Origin: Piliocolobus tephrosceles
Taxonomy: Eukaryota; Chordata; Mammalia; Primates; Cercopithecidae
Reading direction: 5' to 3'
DNA length: 64,000 nucleotides
Assembly (NCBI RefSeq): GCF_002776525.5
Contig: NC_045443.1
Location: 55,195,307 to 55,259,306, forward strand
Below the pieces are notes generated by a model. It was not told where the DNA came from and made no database searches. It saw only the letters and a list, made by a program, of their open reading frames with translations. The position numbers and the translations under genes are program-made. Below, in pieces: positions 1 through 11,978 of this stretch (positions within the stretch are counted from its first letter, which is position 1; each line of letters opens with the position of its first letter).

Positions 1-1040
1 AAGCCATTCTAAGAGTAAAATTTGCAGCAATAAATGCCTATATCAAAAAAGAAGAAAAATCTCACGTAAACCATATAATGTTGCATCTCAGGGATTTAGA
101 AAGAGAAGCACAAACTAAGCCCAAGGTTAGCAGAAGGAAGGAAACAACAAACAGAGCAGAAATAAGTAAAATGGAGACTAAAATAAAACAACAGAAAAAT
201 CCAACAATACTGAGCTGCTTTTTGAAAAGATAAAATAGACAAATTCTTAGCTAGATTGAAAAAGAGAACTCAAAATCAGAATGCCATGGAAATACAAAGA
301 ATCGTACAAAACTGTCAACTCTTATACGCCAACAAATTGGATAACCTAGAGGAAACAGAAAAATTCCTAGACACATATGACCTATAAAAACTCAATCATG
401 AAGGAATAGAAAATCTGAATAGAGCTACAATGAGTAAGGAGATTAAATGAGGTTCAAAAATCTTCAAGAAAAGCCCAGAACAAGACGGCTTCATAACTGA
501 ATTCTACCAAACATTTAAAGAAGAACTAATATAATCCTTCTCAAAAACTGAAGTGGAAGGAATACTTGCAAATTTTACAAGAGCAGCATTGCTCTAATAC
601 CAAAGCCAGGCAAGGACACTGTAAGAAATGAAAAGTAAAGACCAGTAACCTTGATAAACGTAGATGCAAAAATCCTCAACAAAATACTAGAAAATAAAAT
701 TCAACAATATATTAGTACAATACAACAATACATTAAAAGAATCATTAACCATGATCAAGTGGGATTTATCCCTGGAATGCAAGGATGGTTCAACATATGC
801 ATCCTTGCACTCTAGGAAAACATACACCCACTAAAAAATGTCATAAACCACATTAACAGGATGATCATCTCAACCATGTGATCATTTCAACAGATACAGA
901 AAAATTATTGCACAAAATTAACATCCTTTCATGATAAAACTCTCAATGGTTTTGATATGGAAGTAATGTATCTCAACACAATAAAAGCCATACATGACAA
1001 ACCCACAGCAAACATCATGCTCAATGGTAAAAGTTGATAG
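1..1040 (+). mobile_element. Old L1 (LINE-1) ORF2 segment, first part
   Basis: The sequence follows the L1 ORF2 template upstream of and into the reverse transcriptase region (for example 'gatcaagtgggatttatccctgg' near 754), with many stops and indels, so it codes for nothing. It continues after the Alu at 1318-1946 and after the LTR at 2323-3890. Its divergence from the younger L1 at 14754-21186 indicates an L1M or early L1P age. The left end lies outside the window. Confidence 0.85.
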
Positions 1041-1317
1041 CTCTATAATTCCAGTTCTTTGGGAGGCCAAGGCTGATGGATGATGAGGTCAGGAATTCAA
1101 CACCAGCCTGGCAAAGACGGTGAAACCCTGTCTCTACTAAAAATACAAAAGTTAGCCAGGCATGGTGGTGGGTGCCTATAATCCCAGCTACTTGGGAGGC
1201 TGAGGCAGAAAATTGCTTGCACCTGGGAGGTGGAGGTTGCAGTGAGCCGAGATTGCACCACTGCACTCCAGCCTGGGTGACACAGTGAGACTCTGCCTCA
1301 AAAAAAAAAAAAAAAAA
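1041..1317 (+). mobile_element. Alu element (AluS-like), slightly 5'-truncated
   Basis: A dimeric Alu ending in a long poly(A). The first roughly 25 bases of the left monomer, which hold the start of the box A region, are missing. The host sequence aaaagttgatag stands on both sides (1029-1040 and 1318-1329) as the target-site duplication, showing direct insertion into the older L1. Confidence 0.95.
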
Positions 1318-1946
1318 AAAAGTTGATAGTTTTTCCTTTAAGATCAGGAACAAGATAAGGATACTCTTTCTTACCACTTCTTTCAACATAGTACTGGAAG
1401 TCCAAGCCAGAGCAATTAGGCAAGATAAAAAAAAAAGACATCCTAATAAGAAAGGGAGAAGTAAAATTGTCTCTGTTTGCTGATGGCATAATTTTATATA
1501 TAGAAACCAAAGATTCAACCAAAAAAACTGTTGCAAATGATAAATTCAAAGTAAAGCTGCAGGATACAAAATCAATATATAAAAAGCAGTGGCATTTCTA
1601 TGCACTAACAACAAACTCTCTGAAAAAGAAATTAAGAAAATGATCCCATTTACAATAGCAACGACAAAATACTTAAGTGTAAATTTAAACAAGGGAGTGA
1701 AAAATCTTTATTCTGAAAAGTATAAAACATGGATCAAAGAAATTGAAGAAAACACAAATACATGAAAAGATATCTCATGTCTATGGATTGGAAGACTTAA
1801 TATTGTTAAAATTTCAATATTACCCAAAGTGATCTACAGATTCAAAGTAATCGATATTAAAATTCCAATGTCATTTGTTGTGCAAATGGAAAAGAAATCC
1901 TAAAATTTGTACAGAACCATAAAGGATGCTGATTAACCAAACCAAC
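1318..1946 (+). mobile_element. Old L1 ORF2 segment, second part
   Basis: Continuation of the L1 ORF2 sequence interrupted by the Alu. The reading frame is broken repeatedly by stops and indels. It stops where the LTR begins at 1947. Confidence 0.85.
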
Positions 1947-2322
1947 TGTATTTGTGCATTTTGATACTGCTATAAAGAACTGTCTGAGACTGGGCAATTT
2001 ATAAAGGAAAGATGATTAATTGACTCACAGTTCAGCATGATTGGGAGGCCTCAGGAAACTTACAATTATGGCAGAAGGTGAAGGGGAAACAAGACACCTT
2101 CTTCATAAGGTGGCAGGAAGAAGAAGTGCTGAGTGAAGTGGGAAGAGCCCCTTATAAAACCATCAGATCTTGTGAGAACTCACTCGCTATCATGAGAACA
2201 GCATGAGGGAAACTACCTCTATGATTCATTACTTCCACCTGGTCTCTCCTTTGACGCACGTGGATTATGGGGTTTACAATCAAGGTGAGATTTGGGTGGG
2301 GACACAAAGGCTCACCATATCA
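1947..2322 (-). mobile_element. Solo MaLR LTR (MST-like), inserted in L1
   Basis: The minus strand matches the MST/THE1 LTR layout: a start like 'tgatatggtttgg...gtccccacccaaatctca', an internal 'tctcacaagatctgatggttttata', and an end at the 'gcccagtctcag' region. The flanking 5-mers ccaac (1942-1946) and ccacc (2323-2327) are a plausible target duplication with one later mutation. Only the LTR is present, so it is a solo LTR left by recombination. Family assignment is by eye. Confidence 0.8.
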
Positions 2323-3890
2323 CCACCCTTCAGCAAAGATAACAAAGCTGAAGGCATCACACTACCTGACATCAAAATATACTAAAAACTGTGATAATCA
2401 AAACACCATAATATCAGCACAAAAACAGACACATCAACTAATGGAACAAGATAGAGTCCAGGAATAAACCCATGCATTTATGGACAACTGATTTTTGACA
2501 AACTTGTCAAGAACACACAATGAGGAAGGGACAATCTTTTCCTTTAAATGGTGCTGAGAAAACTGGATATGTACATGCAAAGAATGAAATTGATCCTTAT
2601 CTCATACCATATAAAAATCAACTCAAAATGTACTAAAGGCTTAAATATAACACCTGAAACTGTAAAACTCCTAGGAGACAACATAGGAGAAAAGCTCCAT
2701 GACATTGGTCTGGATAATAACGTTTTTGGATATTACCCCCAAAACACAAGGAACAAAAGCAAAAATAGACAAATAGGATTGTATCAAATTAAAAAGTTTC
2801 TGCACAACAAATGAAACAATTAAAGAGAGAGTCCACAGAATGGGAGAAAATATTTGTAAATCATACATCCAATAAGAAGTTAGTATTCAAAATATATAAG
2901 AAAATCAACTCAATGGCAAGAAAACAAATAAACTGATTTAAAATTGGTCAAAGGACCTGAATAGACATTTATCAAAAAAGGACAAATAGTCAGTAGGTTT
3001 ATAGAAAAATGCTCAGTATCATGAATCCTTAGGGAAATACAAATTAAAGCCACAATGAGCTATCACATCACACCTGTAAGAATGGCGATTATTAAAAAGA
3101 TGAGAGATAACAAGTGTTAGCAAGGATGTGGAGAAAAAGGAATCCTTGTACACTCTTGGTGGGAATATACATTAGTATAGCCATTATGGAAACAGTATGG
3201 AGGTTCCTCAAAAAATTAAAAGTAGAACTCCCATATGATACAGGAATCCCACTTACGAGTGTATATGCAAAGGAATTGAAGTCAATATATCAAAGGGATA
3301 GCTCCACTCTCAAGTTCATTGCAGCATTATTTAGAATGGCCAATATATGAAATATGAAACTAAATATAAGTTTAAATATAACATATAATTAAATACTATG
3401 CAGTCTGAAAAGAGAAGGAAATTCTGTCATTTGCAACAACATGGATGAACCTGGAGGATATTATGCTAAGTGAAATAAATCAGGCACAAAAACACAAATA
3501 CCATATCATTTCACTTATATGTGGAATCTAAAAAAGTAAAATGCATAGAAGTAGAGAGTAGAATATGGTTCCCAGAGGCTGGAGGTGAGGAATAGGAGGG
3601 AAGAAAATGGAGAGATGCTGGTCAAAGGGTGCAAAGTTTCAGTTTGATGGAACGAATCAGTTTTTGAGATATATTGCACAGTGAAGTGACAATAGATAAT
3701 AATAATGTAATGTATATTTCAAAATTGCTAAGAGAGTAAACTTTCCATGTTCTCATCAGAAAAAAATGTTAAGTAAATGAGGTGATGGATATGTTCATTA
3801 GCTTGATTTAGTCATGCCACATTGTGTATGTATTTCAAAAAAATCACATTTTACTCTACAAATATATACAGTTATTTGTCAATTGTAAAA
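2323..3890 (+). mobile_element. Old L1, end of ORF2 and 3' UTR
   Basis: L1 ORF2 resumes after the LTR ('gctgaaggcatcacactacctgac' near 2348). It runs through the C-terminal region with scattered short open stretches (2548-2814 and 3114-3350 are remnants of the ORF2 C-terminus) into a 3' UTR of the L1MA/L1MB style ('ggttcccagaggctggaggtgagg' near 3568). No intact frame remains. Confidence 0.85.
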
Positions 3891-4340
3891 AAGAACTTAG
3901 TTTTGGAACGTGAATGCTGATAAGCCAGTCAAGTGGAAATGTTGAGTAGACAGCTGTATACCAGTCTGGAGTTCAAGAGTGAGAGGAGATAGAAACTTGG
4001 GAATTGCAGAATACAGATGGCATTTAAAATCATGGGAGTAAATTAGCTCATTTAGGGAATGAGTCCAGATAGAGGAGAGGACAGCAGATTCAACACTGGG
4101 CCACCCCAATGTTTAAAGGTGTGGAGATAGATAGGGTTTTGTAAAGTGCTAAGAAAAGGGTCAGGCACATGGCAAGTCTCTTTAGCTGCTATTATGAATT
4201 GGGAAATGACTGACTTGGGAAACAGAGGTTTTCTAATGGAGATCAAACTCTTTGATCTTAATGACCTGTTAAAACACCTACAAAAGGGGGCCAGTGTTCG
4301 ACATAGAAAAAACAAGGGGCAAACTGGCCCGTTCATGTTT
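3891..4340 (+). repeat. Ancient interspersed repeat, family not named
   Basis: Between about 3900 and 4130 the text resembles a widely dispersed old mammalian repeat with phrases such as 'gtctggagttcaagagtgagagg' and 'ggcatttaaaatcatgggag'. I recognise the phrase style but not the family. The 54840-55560 block may come from the same family. No coding potential is evident. Confidence 0.4.
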
Positions 4341-6194
4341 TTGAATTCATGTTTTTGAATGCAATGGTATCAGACTTAAAAATACTTGCTGATTCTGGCT
4401 CTCTGATGCAAAATTCAAATTAATCTGTTAATAGATTTAATCATGACAACTTCTTAATTCATGAAAACAGACCATGCCAAACTTTGAAAACAAAAAGCTA
4501 GACAGAGGCATAATAATGCTTTTCCTAATTTTTCTACTTTTCTTTTAGTTGCCTTTTTAGTTACATGAATAGTCTACAGCAAAACAGCTAAGTGAGGTTA
4601 AAGTAGAAGTTAGCTGGTCATTCTGGCATAAGTGAAAATATAGAACTTAGAGTGTACCTTTGCTTAAAGTCAGTTTTCTTTCAGGAATCCATTTTAATAT
4701 TGTGATAGTATAGACCATGGGAAAAAATATGAAAAAACTCGAACAAGAAAATAATCTTTAAAGGAAATTTGAGAGCCTTCATTTCCAAAATTTTATAAGT
4801 AGTTTTTACAAAAGACATGCCTATTAAGCTTTGCCAGGCCACTGTCAGCTGTGGATACCACATGGTTAAATCTACCACATGGCATTTCTTACGCTACATG
4901 AGTTACGGGATGCAGAATGACAGAATTTATGCAACCTTATGAAACATGCTAGCACAATGTAGCACTTAAGCTAAGATATTTTAATGACCCGATTTGTTCA
5001 GACTGCTTAAGAATAAAAAGTGATTTCACAGGATTTGCTACTATTAATCACAGCAGCTTCTAGTGTTTAGTACATAGTGGGCAGGTGTTTTTAGGATTAT
5101 ACTAATAACAAGAAAAACAACAGAATGTTTTTTAAGAGTCAAATTATAATGAAAGACAATTAATGTAACATTTTAAATTGTATAAAATGTCAAGCTTAGT
5201 ATAGTATAAAGTATATAATTAATGTATTAAATGCAGATGAAATAATCTTAATTCATTTAGCAATTACTCATTATGCTTACAGTAAGTAACAGATTCAGAT
5301 GGAACTTAACTGGAAGAAAATAAAAGGCATTGTTGCTTAACTCCTGGTGTCTAGGAAGGAGGGAGAATACAATATATTTTAAGAGACCTCTGAAAAAAGT
5401 TCATTTACAAAAATGCCAGGACTCAGGTTTATTATTATTCTCCTGGGGCACACACTTTGAAATGATATTTTCACACAAGGTAGAATCTGAAATTTGAATC
5501 CTGTCAGAGCCACAAAATGCTGAAAGTTCAGCTCTCACAGGAAATAACATTTAAATATTAAATGTCTATGTCCAAGGCAGAGATGACAAGAATAAAAATG
5601 ACTCAATTTCAAGTAAAATCTCTGTCCTCTTTGTTTTTTAAACTGGGTCAAAGTGGCATTTTTTTGTTCAGTTTGGCCTGAAGGAATACAAAATAAATAT
5701 GATAAGAGTTTGCAACTGTAATGTTTACATAGTTAAAATGATTCTCAATTTCACTGAAGGCTCTCCTTTGCATGGAAGCTTAGGATTGTTATTTATAGGC
5801 TGTGAAACCAAAAAGAATGGTCCATCAGTCAAACTGGAAGCTCAGTGCAGTGGAAAAAACCAAAGATTTGATTGACTGAATTTTTCACTTTGCAACAAAT
5901 TGTTTTGGTGTTGGAGAGATCTTATAGTCATTGCTGTTTGGTTCTTCCCTTCATTTTTAGGATTGATGTCTTACACATGTCAGTCACTGGATATCCTGAA
6001 GAGCTTCAGCCTTATGGGTCTACTCTTTCCTTAAATATTTAAATAAAAATAGCCAGAGTCCTCACATCCTTTGTGTTAAGAGTATTTGAGGAGCACACAA
6101 TAAACAGCCTCTTTTTTTTTTAAACTTAAGTTCTAAATTAGTGGAGGAAAAAAATGCAAGTGATTGTATATCAAGTGAACACTCAAATGATTGC
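4341..6194. other. AT-rich unique sequence, no feature recognised
   Basis: No long open frame, no RNA gene and no familiar repeat can be supported in this stretch. The short open frames on either strand lack any protein-like pattern. Confidence 0.5.
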
Positions 6195-6640
6195 TGACAG
6201 AGGCCAAGATGTCACCCAGAAAGAGGTCCAGGTTGCTGTGCAAAGTGCTCTGCTATATTACCTAGCCCATCCAATGGTGCTTGAAGTGTCTGAATAGATT
6301 GGGATGTGTGTGGAGACTGTGGCAGGCTGCTCCAGGTGAATTACAGTGCCTGTCTTTAGAATTTTGGAGCAAAGCTCTGCCATCCTTTTTAGATGGCTAT
6401 TCTTTGAGAAACTGCTTATGGATTGCTCCTTGGCCTTAGCAGAGACTCAACACTTGGTCATGGGCCACCAAATGAACAGGAGCTATGGACAATAAACTGG
6501 GTGTTTTTGGCCCTCACAAAAAAATCAAGAAGTTGGGTATACAATACAGCTTAAGTAGATCCTGAAGGCATGAGTAAGTTGCTTGGCAAGTTTCCCAGAT
6601 GCCCCTCCTCATGTTATCTTGCCTCCTCTCTCTCAACCCA
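6195..6640 (+). mobile_element. ERVL (class III ERV) pol relic, reverse transcriptase part
   Basis: The stretch near 6350-6500 ('ttggagcaaagctctgcc', then 'gagaaactgc', 'gccttagcagagact', 'gtcatgggccaccaa') follows the ERVL pol layout and is matched by a second independent copy at 61445-61665. Stops and indels break every frame, so no protein is made. The relic resumes after a DNA transposon at 6953. Confidence 0.65.
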
Positions 6641-6952
6641 CATAATTAGCCCTCCAAATCTGAGAGTTCCGCATTGCAGAGTCAACCAACTGAAGATAAA
6701 AATTATTTTGAAAAAAAAAAAGAAAAAACAATACAATAATAAAAGTCATACAAAGAAAGATATAACAACTATTTATACACCATTTACATTGTGTTAGTTA
6801 TTATAAGTAATCTGGAGATCATTTAAAGTATACGGGAGGATGTGCAAAAGTTGTATGCAAATACTATTCTATTGGAACTTCCACATCTGTGGATTTTGGT
6901 ATTTGAAAGTCACCTAGAACCAATCCCGCATGGATATCTAAGGACAAATATA
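6641..6952 (+). mobile_element. MER2/Tigger1-like DNA transposon, inserted in ERVL
   Basis: The left end ('agccctccaaatctgagagttccgc', 6649 on), the middle ('acaactatttatacaccatttacattgtgttag') and the right end ('tgtggattttggtatttg') match the internally deleted mariner-Tigger pattern known as MER2. It separates two segments of ERVL pol, so it landed after the provirus. There is no transposase frame. Confidence 0.7.
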
Positions 6953-8180
6953 TACAGCTTATTAGCGGGTGCCCTATGGCAAATATTGACTGAGGAAGAA
7001 AACAATTCAGGCCTGGTTTATAGATTGGTATGATATGCTGGCACATCCTAAAAATGGATAGCTCAGCACTACTGCCCCACTCTGGGGTGGCTTTGAACTA
7101 TGGTAATGAAGGGAGCTCCTATTGTTGGACAGTACTTCAAGGAGTACACCTATGTATTAATTTTTCCTGGAAGAGGAGATGGCCCCAGGTATGGCCTTAT
7201 ACTGGTAGACAGTGGCTAATGGTTTGACTAAATGGTTCGTGTTACGGACTGACTGTTTGCATCCCCCCAAGAAAGAACACAACTAGACATTTGGTGACAA
7301 GGAGGTGTGTGGATAGATCTTTCTGAATGGGAATAGAGAGTGAAGACCTTTGTTCCATGTGATTGCTCATCAAAGAGCAACCTCAGTGAAAGAGGATTTT
7401 AATAATCAGATGAACAAGAGGCCCTGCTCTGTGGACATCAAGCAGGCTTTTTCCACAGCCACTCCATCCATGCCCAATGGACTTAAGAACAAAGTGGCCA
7501 TGGCAGCAGGCGTAGAAGTTACACATGGACTCAGCAATATGGACTTCCACTCACTAAAGCTGATCTGTCTATAGTCACTGTTGAATGCCCAGCCTGCCAA
7601 CAGCAGAGTTCAACTTTGAGCCCCTGACATGGTACCATTGCCCAGGAGGCTGAAATAGCCACCTGGTGGTAGGTTGATTGCACTGGACCACATCCATCTT
7701 AGAAGAGGCAGTGCTTTGTTCTCACTGGAAGAGACATTTACTGTAAATACGGATTTGTTTTCCTTGCCCTCAAGGCTTTTGTCAAAATCACCATCGGTGG
7801 ACATACATAGTATGATTCACATCAAGGTATGCTAATAACACTGCTTCTGACCAAGGAACTCACTTAATAGCAATTGCAGTGTGGACTCATGCTTATGGAA
7901 TCTACTGATATTACCGTGTTCCTTGTTACCAAGAAGTAGTTGGTCTGATAGAATGCTGAAATAGCCTTTCAAAATTTTTAGTTTCCATGCCCTCTGGGAA
8001 GGAACATTTCACAGGTTTGAGATAAAGTCTTCAGGATGTGGCATATGCTGTGAATCAGTGACCAATATACAATGCTATCTTTCACAGAGATAGGATCCAT
8101 GGATTCAGGAAAGCTGTGTGAGATGGGAGTTATTCCTTTCACTATTACCCACTGTGAGTCACTCTGTGTGGAAGTTCAGT
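6953..8180 (+). mobile_element. ERVL pol relic, RNase H and integrase part
   Basis: The sequence continues the ERVL pol order: an RNase H-like segment near 7180-7230, then an integrase-like segment about 7600-7960 (zinc-finger-side text near 7585, the catalytic core afterwards), then the 3' end of the internal region near 8040-8170. Many stops and indels break the frames; the longest open stretch is about 75 codons. This is a class III endogenous retrovirus fossil with no expected product. Confidence 0.7.
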
Positions 8181-8650
8181 GTGGGATACCAAGCACTCTT
8201 GAAGATCATGCCTGTTGTCCCTGATCTGCTGCTCATCCTGTTAGTACAAGGCGGCAGCCAAGCCCACAGCTCCCTAGCCCCTGCTGGATCACCTCCTTTA
8301 GTTTCTCCAGATCCTACGCTGGGTGTGTGTATGGCTCTGTGGTGAAGTGTGCCAGCTCCTTCTGTGCCATTGAAGCTGGAGATAGAGAGAGGGAGATGAA
8401 GGTTCCAGCTGGTCTTTGTAGGTTCCAGTTTATCCTCGTCCTGCCTTTTAAATGTCCAGCCGTTCTTACCAACTGCTAGTACTGAGAGGCTCTACAGAGC
8501 CTGCAGGCCTACAACAGACAAGGACCGACAGCCTCACATAGGGTTCCCCAACATCTCCTACAATTACATAAGGTGGAATTCCTACAGCAAATCCCATATA
8601 GTGGCTCTGCTTGTCTGACAAAGCCTAAATGACACAGCGTCTGTTCACTA
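8181..8650 (+). mobile_element. Probable ERVL-associated LTR, badly decayed
   Basis: It lies directly after the 3' end of the ERVL internal sequence, where the 3' LTR is expected, and ends with LTR-like text ('tagtggctctgcttgtctgac' near 8599). I could not fix its borders or family. It may instead be unrelated unique DNA. Confidence 0.35.
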
Positions 8651-9107
8651 TCTCTGAAGATTCTCAGGGAGGACTTCGTCCTCTTAGTCATTTATTGGCC
8701 TAATTTTCTGCTCCTCAGAGTTTTCAAATTTACTGTCACCTTGACTCCTGTGTCTATTCCCCTTTGTACGCCCCAAGTCAACCAAAATGTGGAACACAAT
8801 GCCTTTTCCTTAATTTACCTCAAATACCACTCATAAAAGCAAGGAATTTCACAGAGGTTCTATGGTAAAAATGGCCACTGTATTAAAGCAAAATGCCTAT
8901 AGCAGTTTACTTAAAATTGAATATTAGTTGTCCCATTTTGAAAAGTCCAGTTCCTTGGCCTCCTGCCAACTATCAGTTTTGTTTCTCTTCTCTCTTCAGT
9001 CTCCCTGATCTGTCCTCCTGCATCTTTCTGGCAACTCAAAACTCCTTTCATTAAAAAAAAAAAAAAAAAAAGTAGAATAATTCAGCTCTCTCATTGTCTT
9101 CTTCTTG
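8651..9107. other. Unique sequence with a 19-base poly(A) run
   Basis: No repeat or gene is recognised apart from a poly(A) run at 9053-9071. That run is not preceded by an identifiable retroelement, so it may be the tail of a decayed one or a simple A run. Confidence 0.4.
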
Positions 9108-9112
9108 ATCAT

Positions 9113-9468
9113 TGATATGGTTTGGCTGTGTTCCCACCAAAATCTCATCTTGAATTCCCACGTGTTGTGGGAGGGGGCCTAGTGGGAGGTAATTGAATCA
9201 CGGGGGAAAGTCTTTCCTGTGCTGTTCTCCCGACAGTAAGTCTCATGAGATCTGATGATTTTAAAAAGGGGAGCTGCTCTGCACAAGCTTGCTCTTTCTT
9301 TGCTTGCTGCCATCCATGTAAGAGATGAGTTGCTCCTCCTTGCCTTCCACCATGGTTGTGAGGCTTCCCCAGCCATGTGGAACTGTAAATCCAATTAAAC
9401 CTCTTTCTTTTGTAAATTGCCCAGTCTTGGGTTTGTCTTTATTAGCAGTGTGAAAACAGACTAATACA
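9113..9468 (+). mobile_element. Solo MaLR LTR (THE1/MST-like)
   Basis: It begins tgatatggtttggctgtg and ends 'gtgaaaacagactaataca', the standard ends of THE1/MST LTRs. Inside are 'cccacgtgttgtgggaggg' and 'aattaaacctctttct' (a polyadenylation-signal-like region). A perfect 5-bp target duplication, atcat, flanks it (9108-9112 and 9469-9473). No internal region is present, so this is a solo LTR. Confidence 0.93.
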
Positions 9469-9473
9469 ATCAT

Positions 9474-10700
9474 TGTTATTGCATGCTTTCATTTTTATAA
9501 CCAAAGGCCATCAAAGAAAAGATGACTTTCTCCTGAAGAGGAAGTTTGCTGCCAGTTGTAAAACATAGGCCCTTCCCTCCCCTCTGTATCTTGCACTATC
9601 TTGTGTTAGATCTCAGGAGAGAGGGATGCCGTATACTATACCATCCTGCCACAGATTTACTCAAAATCAATTTTATAAAACCAAAACCTTAAAAGAAAGA
9701 TTGGCAAAAACAATTGTATTAGGAGAAGTAGGTCCTGCTAAGAAACAGCTTTGAGAAAGTTTTGAATTACAGGCAGTTTGTAACAGCTGTGGATTGCAAC
9801 ATTTTCCCTGGTGAGTTGTTTAGTGTGTCATTGTGTATAAATTTCAAGCTATACTTCTAGTAGCTTTCATTTAGAAAGTTGATCTTTTACTTCTTTAAGG
9901 GCATAAAAGGAAATTGCAGGCTGTGCCTCAGTATGTGAACTGTGGGCAAATTGTAGCATGTCAGTCTCCCCTTTGGAGACATGTATGTTTGCCAATTTTT
10001 AAAATACAATTTAAGGAAGCAACAGAATTGTAGTGAGATGGATATTTAAATTCAGAGATGGGAGAAAATACAGAAGGAAATGGAGGAAGGTAGGAGAGTT
10101 ATTTTTTAAAAATTTATCAAGACATGAATACAAGCACTATCACTTTATCTTAACAAAAGGACTAGTTGCAGCCATGCTGAATTAATCATTCTAATTAGAT
10201 TTCCAAGATATTTGAAAAAACTCTCCATATTGAGAGACTGATAGCTTTTCACTGACACTTTGCTATTTTTGTATTATGGGTCCAGAGTCTCATAAGTTTA
10301 GAATTTTTAATTCAATAAATTAGAATAAAAAGTGAAAGGGAAAATTACTTCTTTTTGACTAGAGAGATTCTAATCACAGGTTTTTATGTTCACAGTGTAT
10401 GGATGTCTTATCTATCTACTTTTTTTTTTTTTTCTTTTCTCTCTCTCTCTCTCTTTTTTGCTATGTGCAAGATAGGAAGAAGCGTTTTGAGGGAGAGGAC
10501 ACTTGTGGCAAATGCTTTCAGCAGCAGCTATGCAAGAGGACAGATGAGAGAAGGCCTTGTAGGTTTGGCATCCACAGTGCTTTTGACAACCAGTTGACTT
10601 GATGTTTCCAGTGATATGGCCAGAGCACCAGGATTCAGGGTATGACCCAACCACTATCAGATTCTACTTTTGGAGTTCATTTCCTTGAACATTGCTCTGA
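9474..10700. other. Unique sequence with a T/CT simple repeat
   Basis: No gene or interspersed repeat is recognised. At 10420-10459 there is a T run followed by a (CT)n run. It gives spurious short open frames in both directions. Confidence 0.5.
10420..10459. repeat. Poly(T) plus (CT)n simple repeat
   Basis: Fourteen T residues lead into a CT dinucleotide run and a further T run. No adjacent retroelement body explains it. Confidence 0.9.
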
Positions 10701-10880
10701 AGCAGTAGTTTCTTAACCTTTTTTGGTTCATGGAGGTGTATGAGGTCATAGACCCTTTCCAGAGAAAAATGCACATATGTATATACAAAAATTTGCCAAC
10801 AATATTAGAAGATTATAGGCCCTATGAAACCTACCCAAGGGCTATAGGCTATAACTCCCATTCTAAATCACTATCTTTTG
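10701..10880 (+). mobile_element. hAT-type DNA transposon fragment (MER20/MER58-like)
   Basis: The left end 'agtagtttcttaacctttttt' resembles the hAT-Charlie terminal pattern 'cagtggttctcaacc', followed by 'ttggttcatgga' and 'ccagagaaaaatgcacata', typical of old non-autonomous hAT elements. The right end is not clear. The family name is tentative. Confidence 0.55.
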
Positions 10881-11942
10881 GAGAATTGTAAAGGCCTTTC
10901 TATTTCATGTTAAGGGTCCTTTTCAGATCTAAGCCTGAGTGTCACTAAATTCTTCTGTGACTTAGCAGAGGATGATATAACTTCTTATACCTCACAGTTG
11001 TTTAACACAAGGCTAGATAAATTCTAAAGTGAGGGCAGCCACAGAGAAGCCACATTTGTGTCTTATTTACTGTTATATTCCAGGAACATAGTGGGTACTC
11101 AAGAAGTAATTGTTGAAACTTTTGCTTTAGAGTATAATGTGGTGGTAAAGTGAGGTGAGAAATTAAAGTGGGCTTTGTGTACTGTTGGAGCAAGAAGAGT
11201 GCTCAAATGATAGGTTGTGCAACTGGGTCTCCAGTAAACCAATTAACAAGGGACTCCTTGCCTTTCTTTAGTATTGCTGATCACAAGAAGAAACTTGGGG
11301 CTGCATAAAAATTTGAGCTGTGGGTAAGGCTGCTGGAGGACCTGCCTGCCAAAGAGAATTCTGCATTTGTCTTCTTTGTTTCCTCTTGCCTAAGGAAGAA
11401 GAATCCTTACCCCCTCGAGAGGAAAGCAGATTTATGTAATAAGGGGAAGAGATTGCTGGGGGTGGAAGAAAGAGAGGAATAACCACAGGATTTGTGGATT
11501 AAGAGAAGTTTTTGGAGAGAGACACTCTGGAGAACACACACTTGCAAATATGCATTTCAAATGATTTCTTCAGGATTGAGTTCCCAAACTGAAATTACCT
11601 GGTCAAATAGGGTAGATGTTTTTAAGACTCTTGATGACAAAGTGCTTTTGAGAGAAGTCAATCATTTAACCCCCTCTCTTTTCCATTCCTGAAACATAAG
11701 AAGGTGTTCATATGTTGTCAGTATTTTTTACATTTTATAACCAAGGAAACAGCATTTTGGAGAATGTAAATACTTGCACAAATTGGTAAATACTCTATTT
11801 GTTCAATTCCAAATGACATGCTTTCTCTTACACAGCACCATGGTTCAGTGTTGAGATCCACAGAAAATGTGACAAGGTTGGCCTTTGACTTAGGCCTAGC
11901 AGCCCTGAAAATACGGATGGGGACTGAGAGAGAGAGGGGGCG

Positions 11943-11978
<36 letters not shown>

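Noticed and set aside
1021..1536. 171-codon minus frame
   Set aside because: It runs through the reverse strand of the Alu and the old L1, a common source of false exons.
11945..11977. GA tract as a regulatory GAGA element
   Set aside because: A plain dinucleotide microsatellite with no adjacent promoter evidence.
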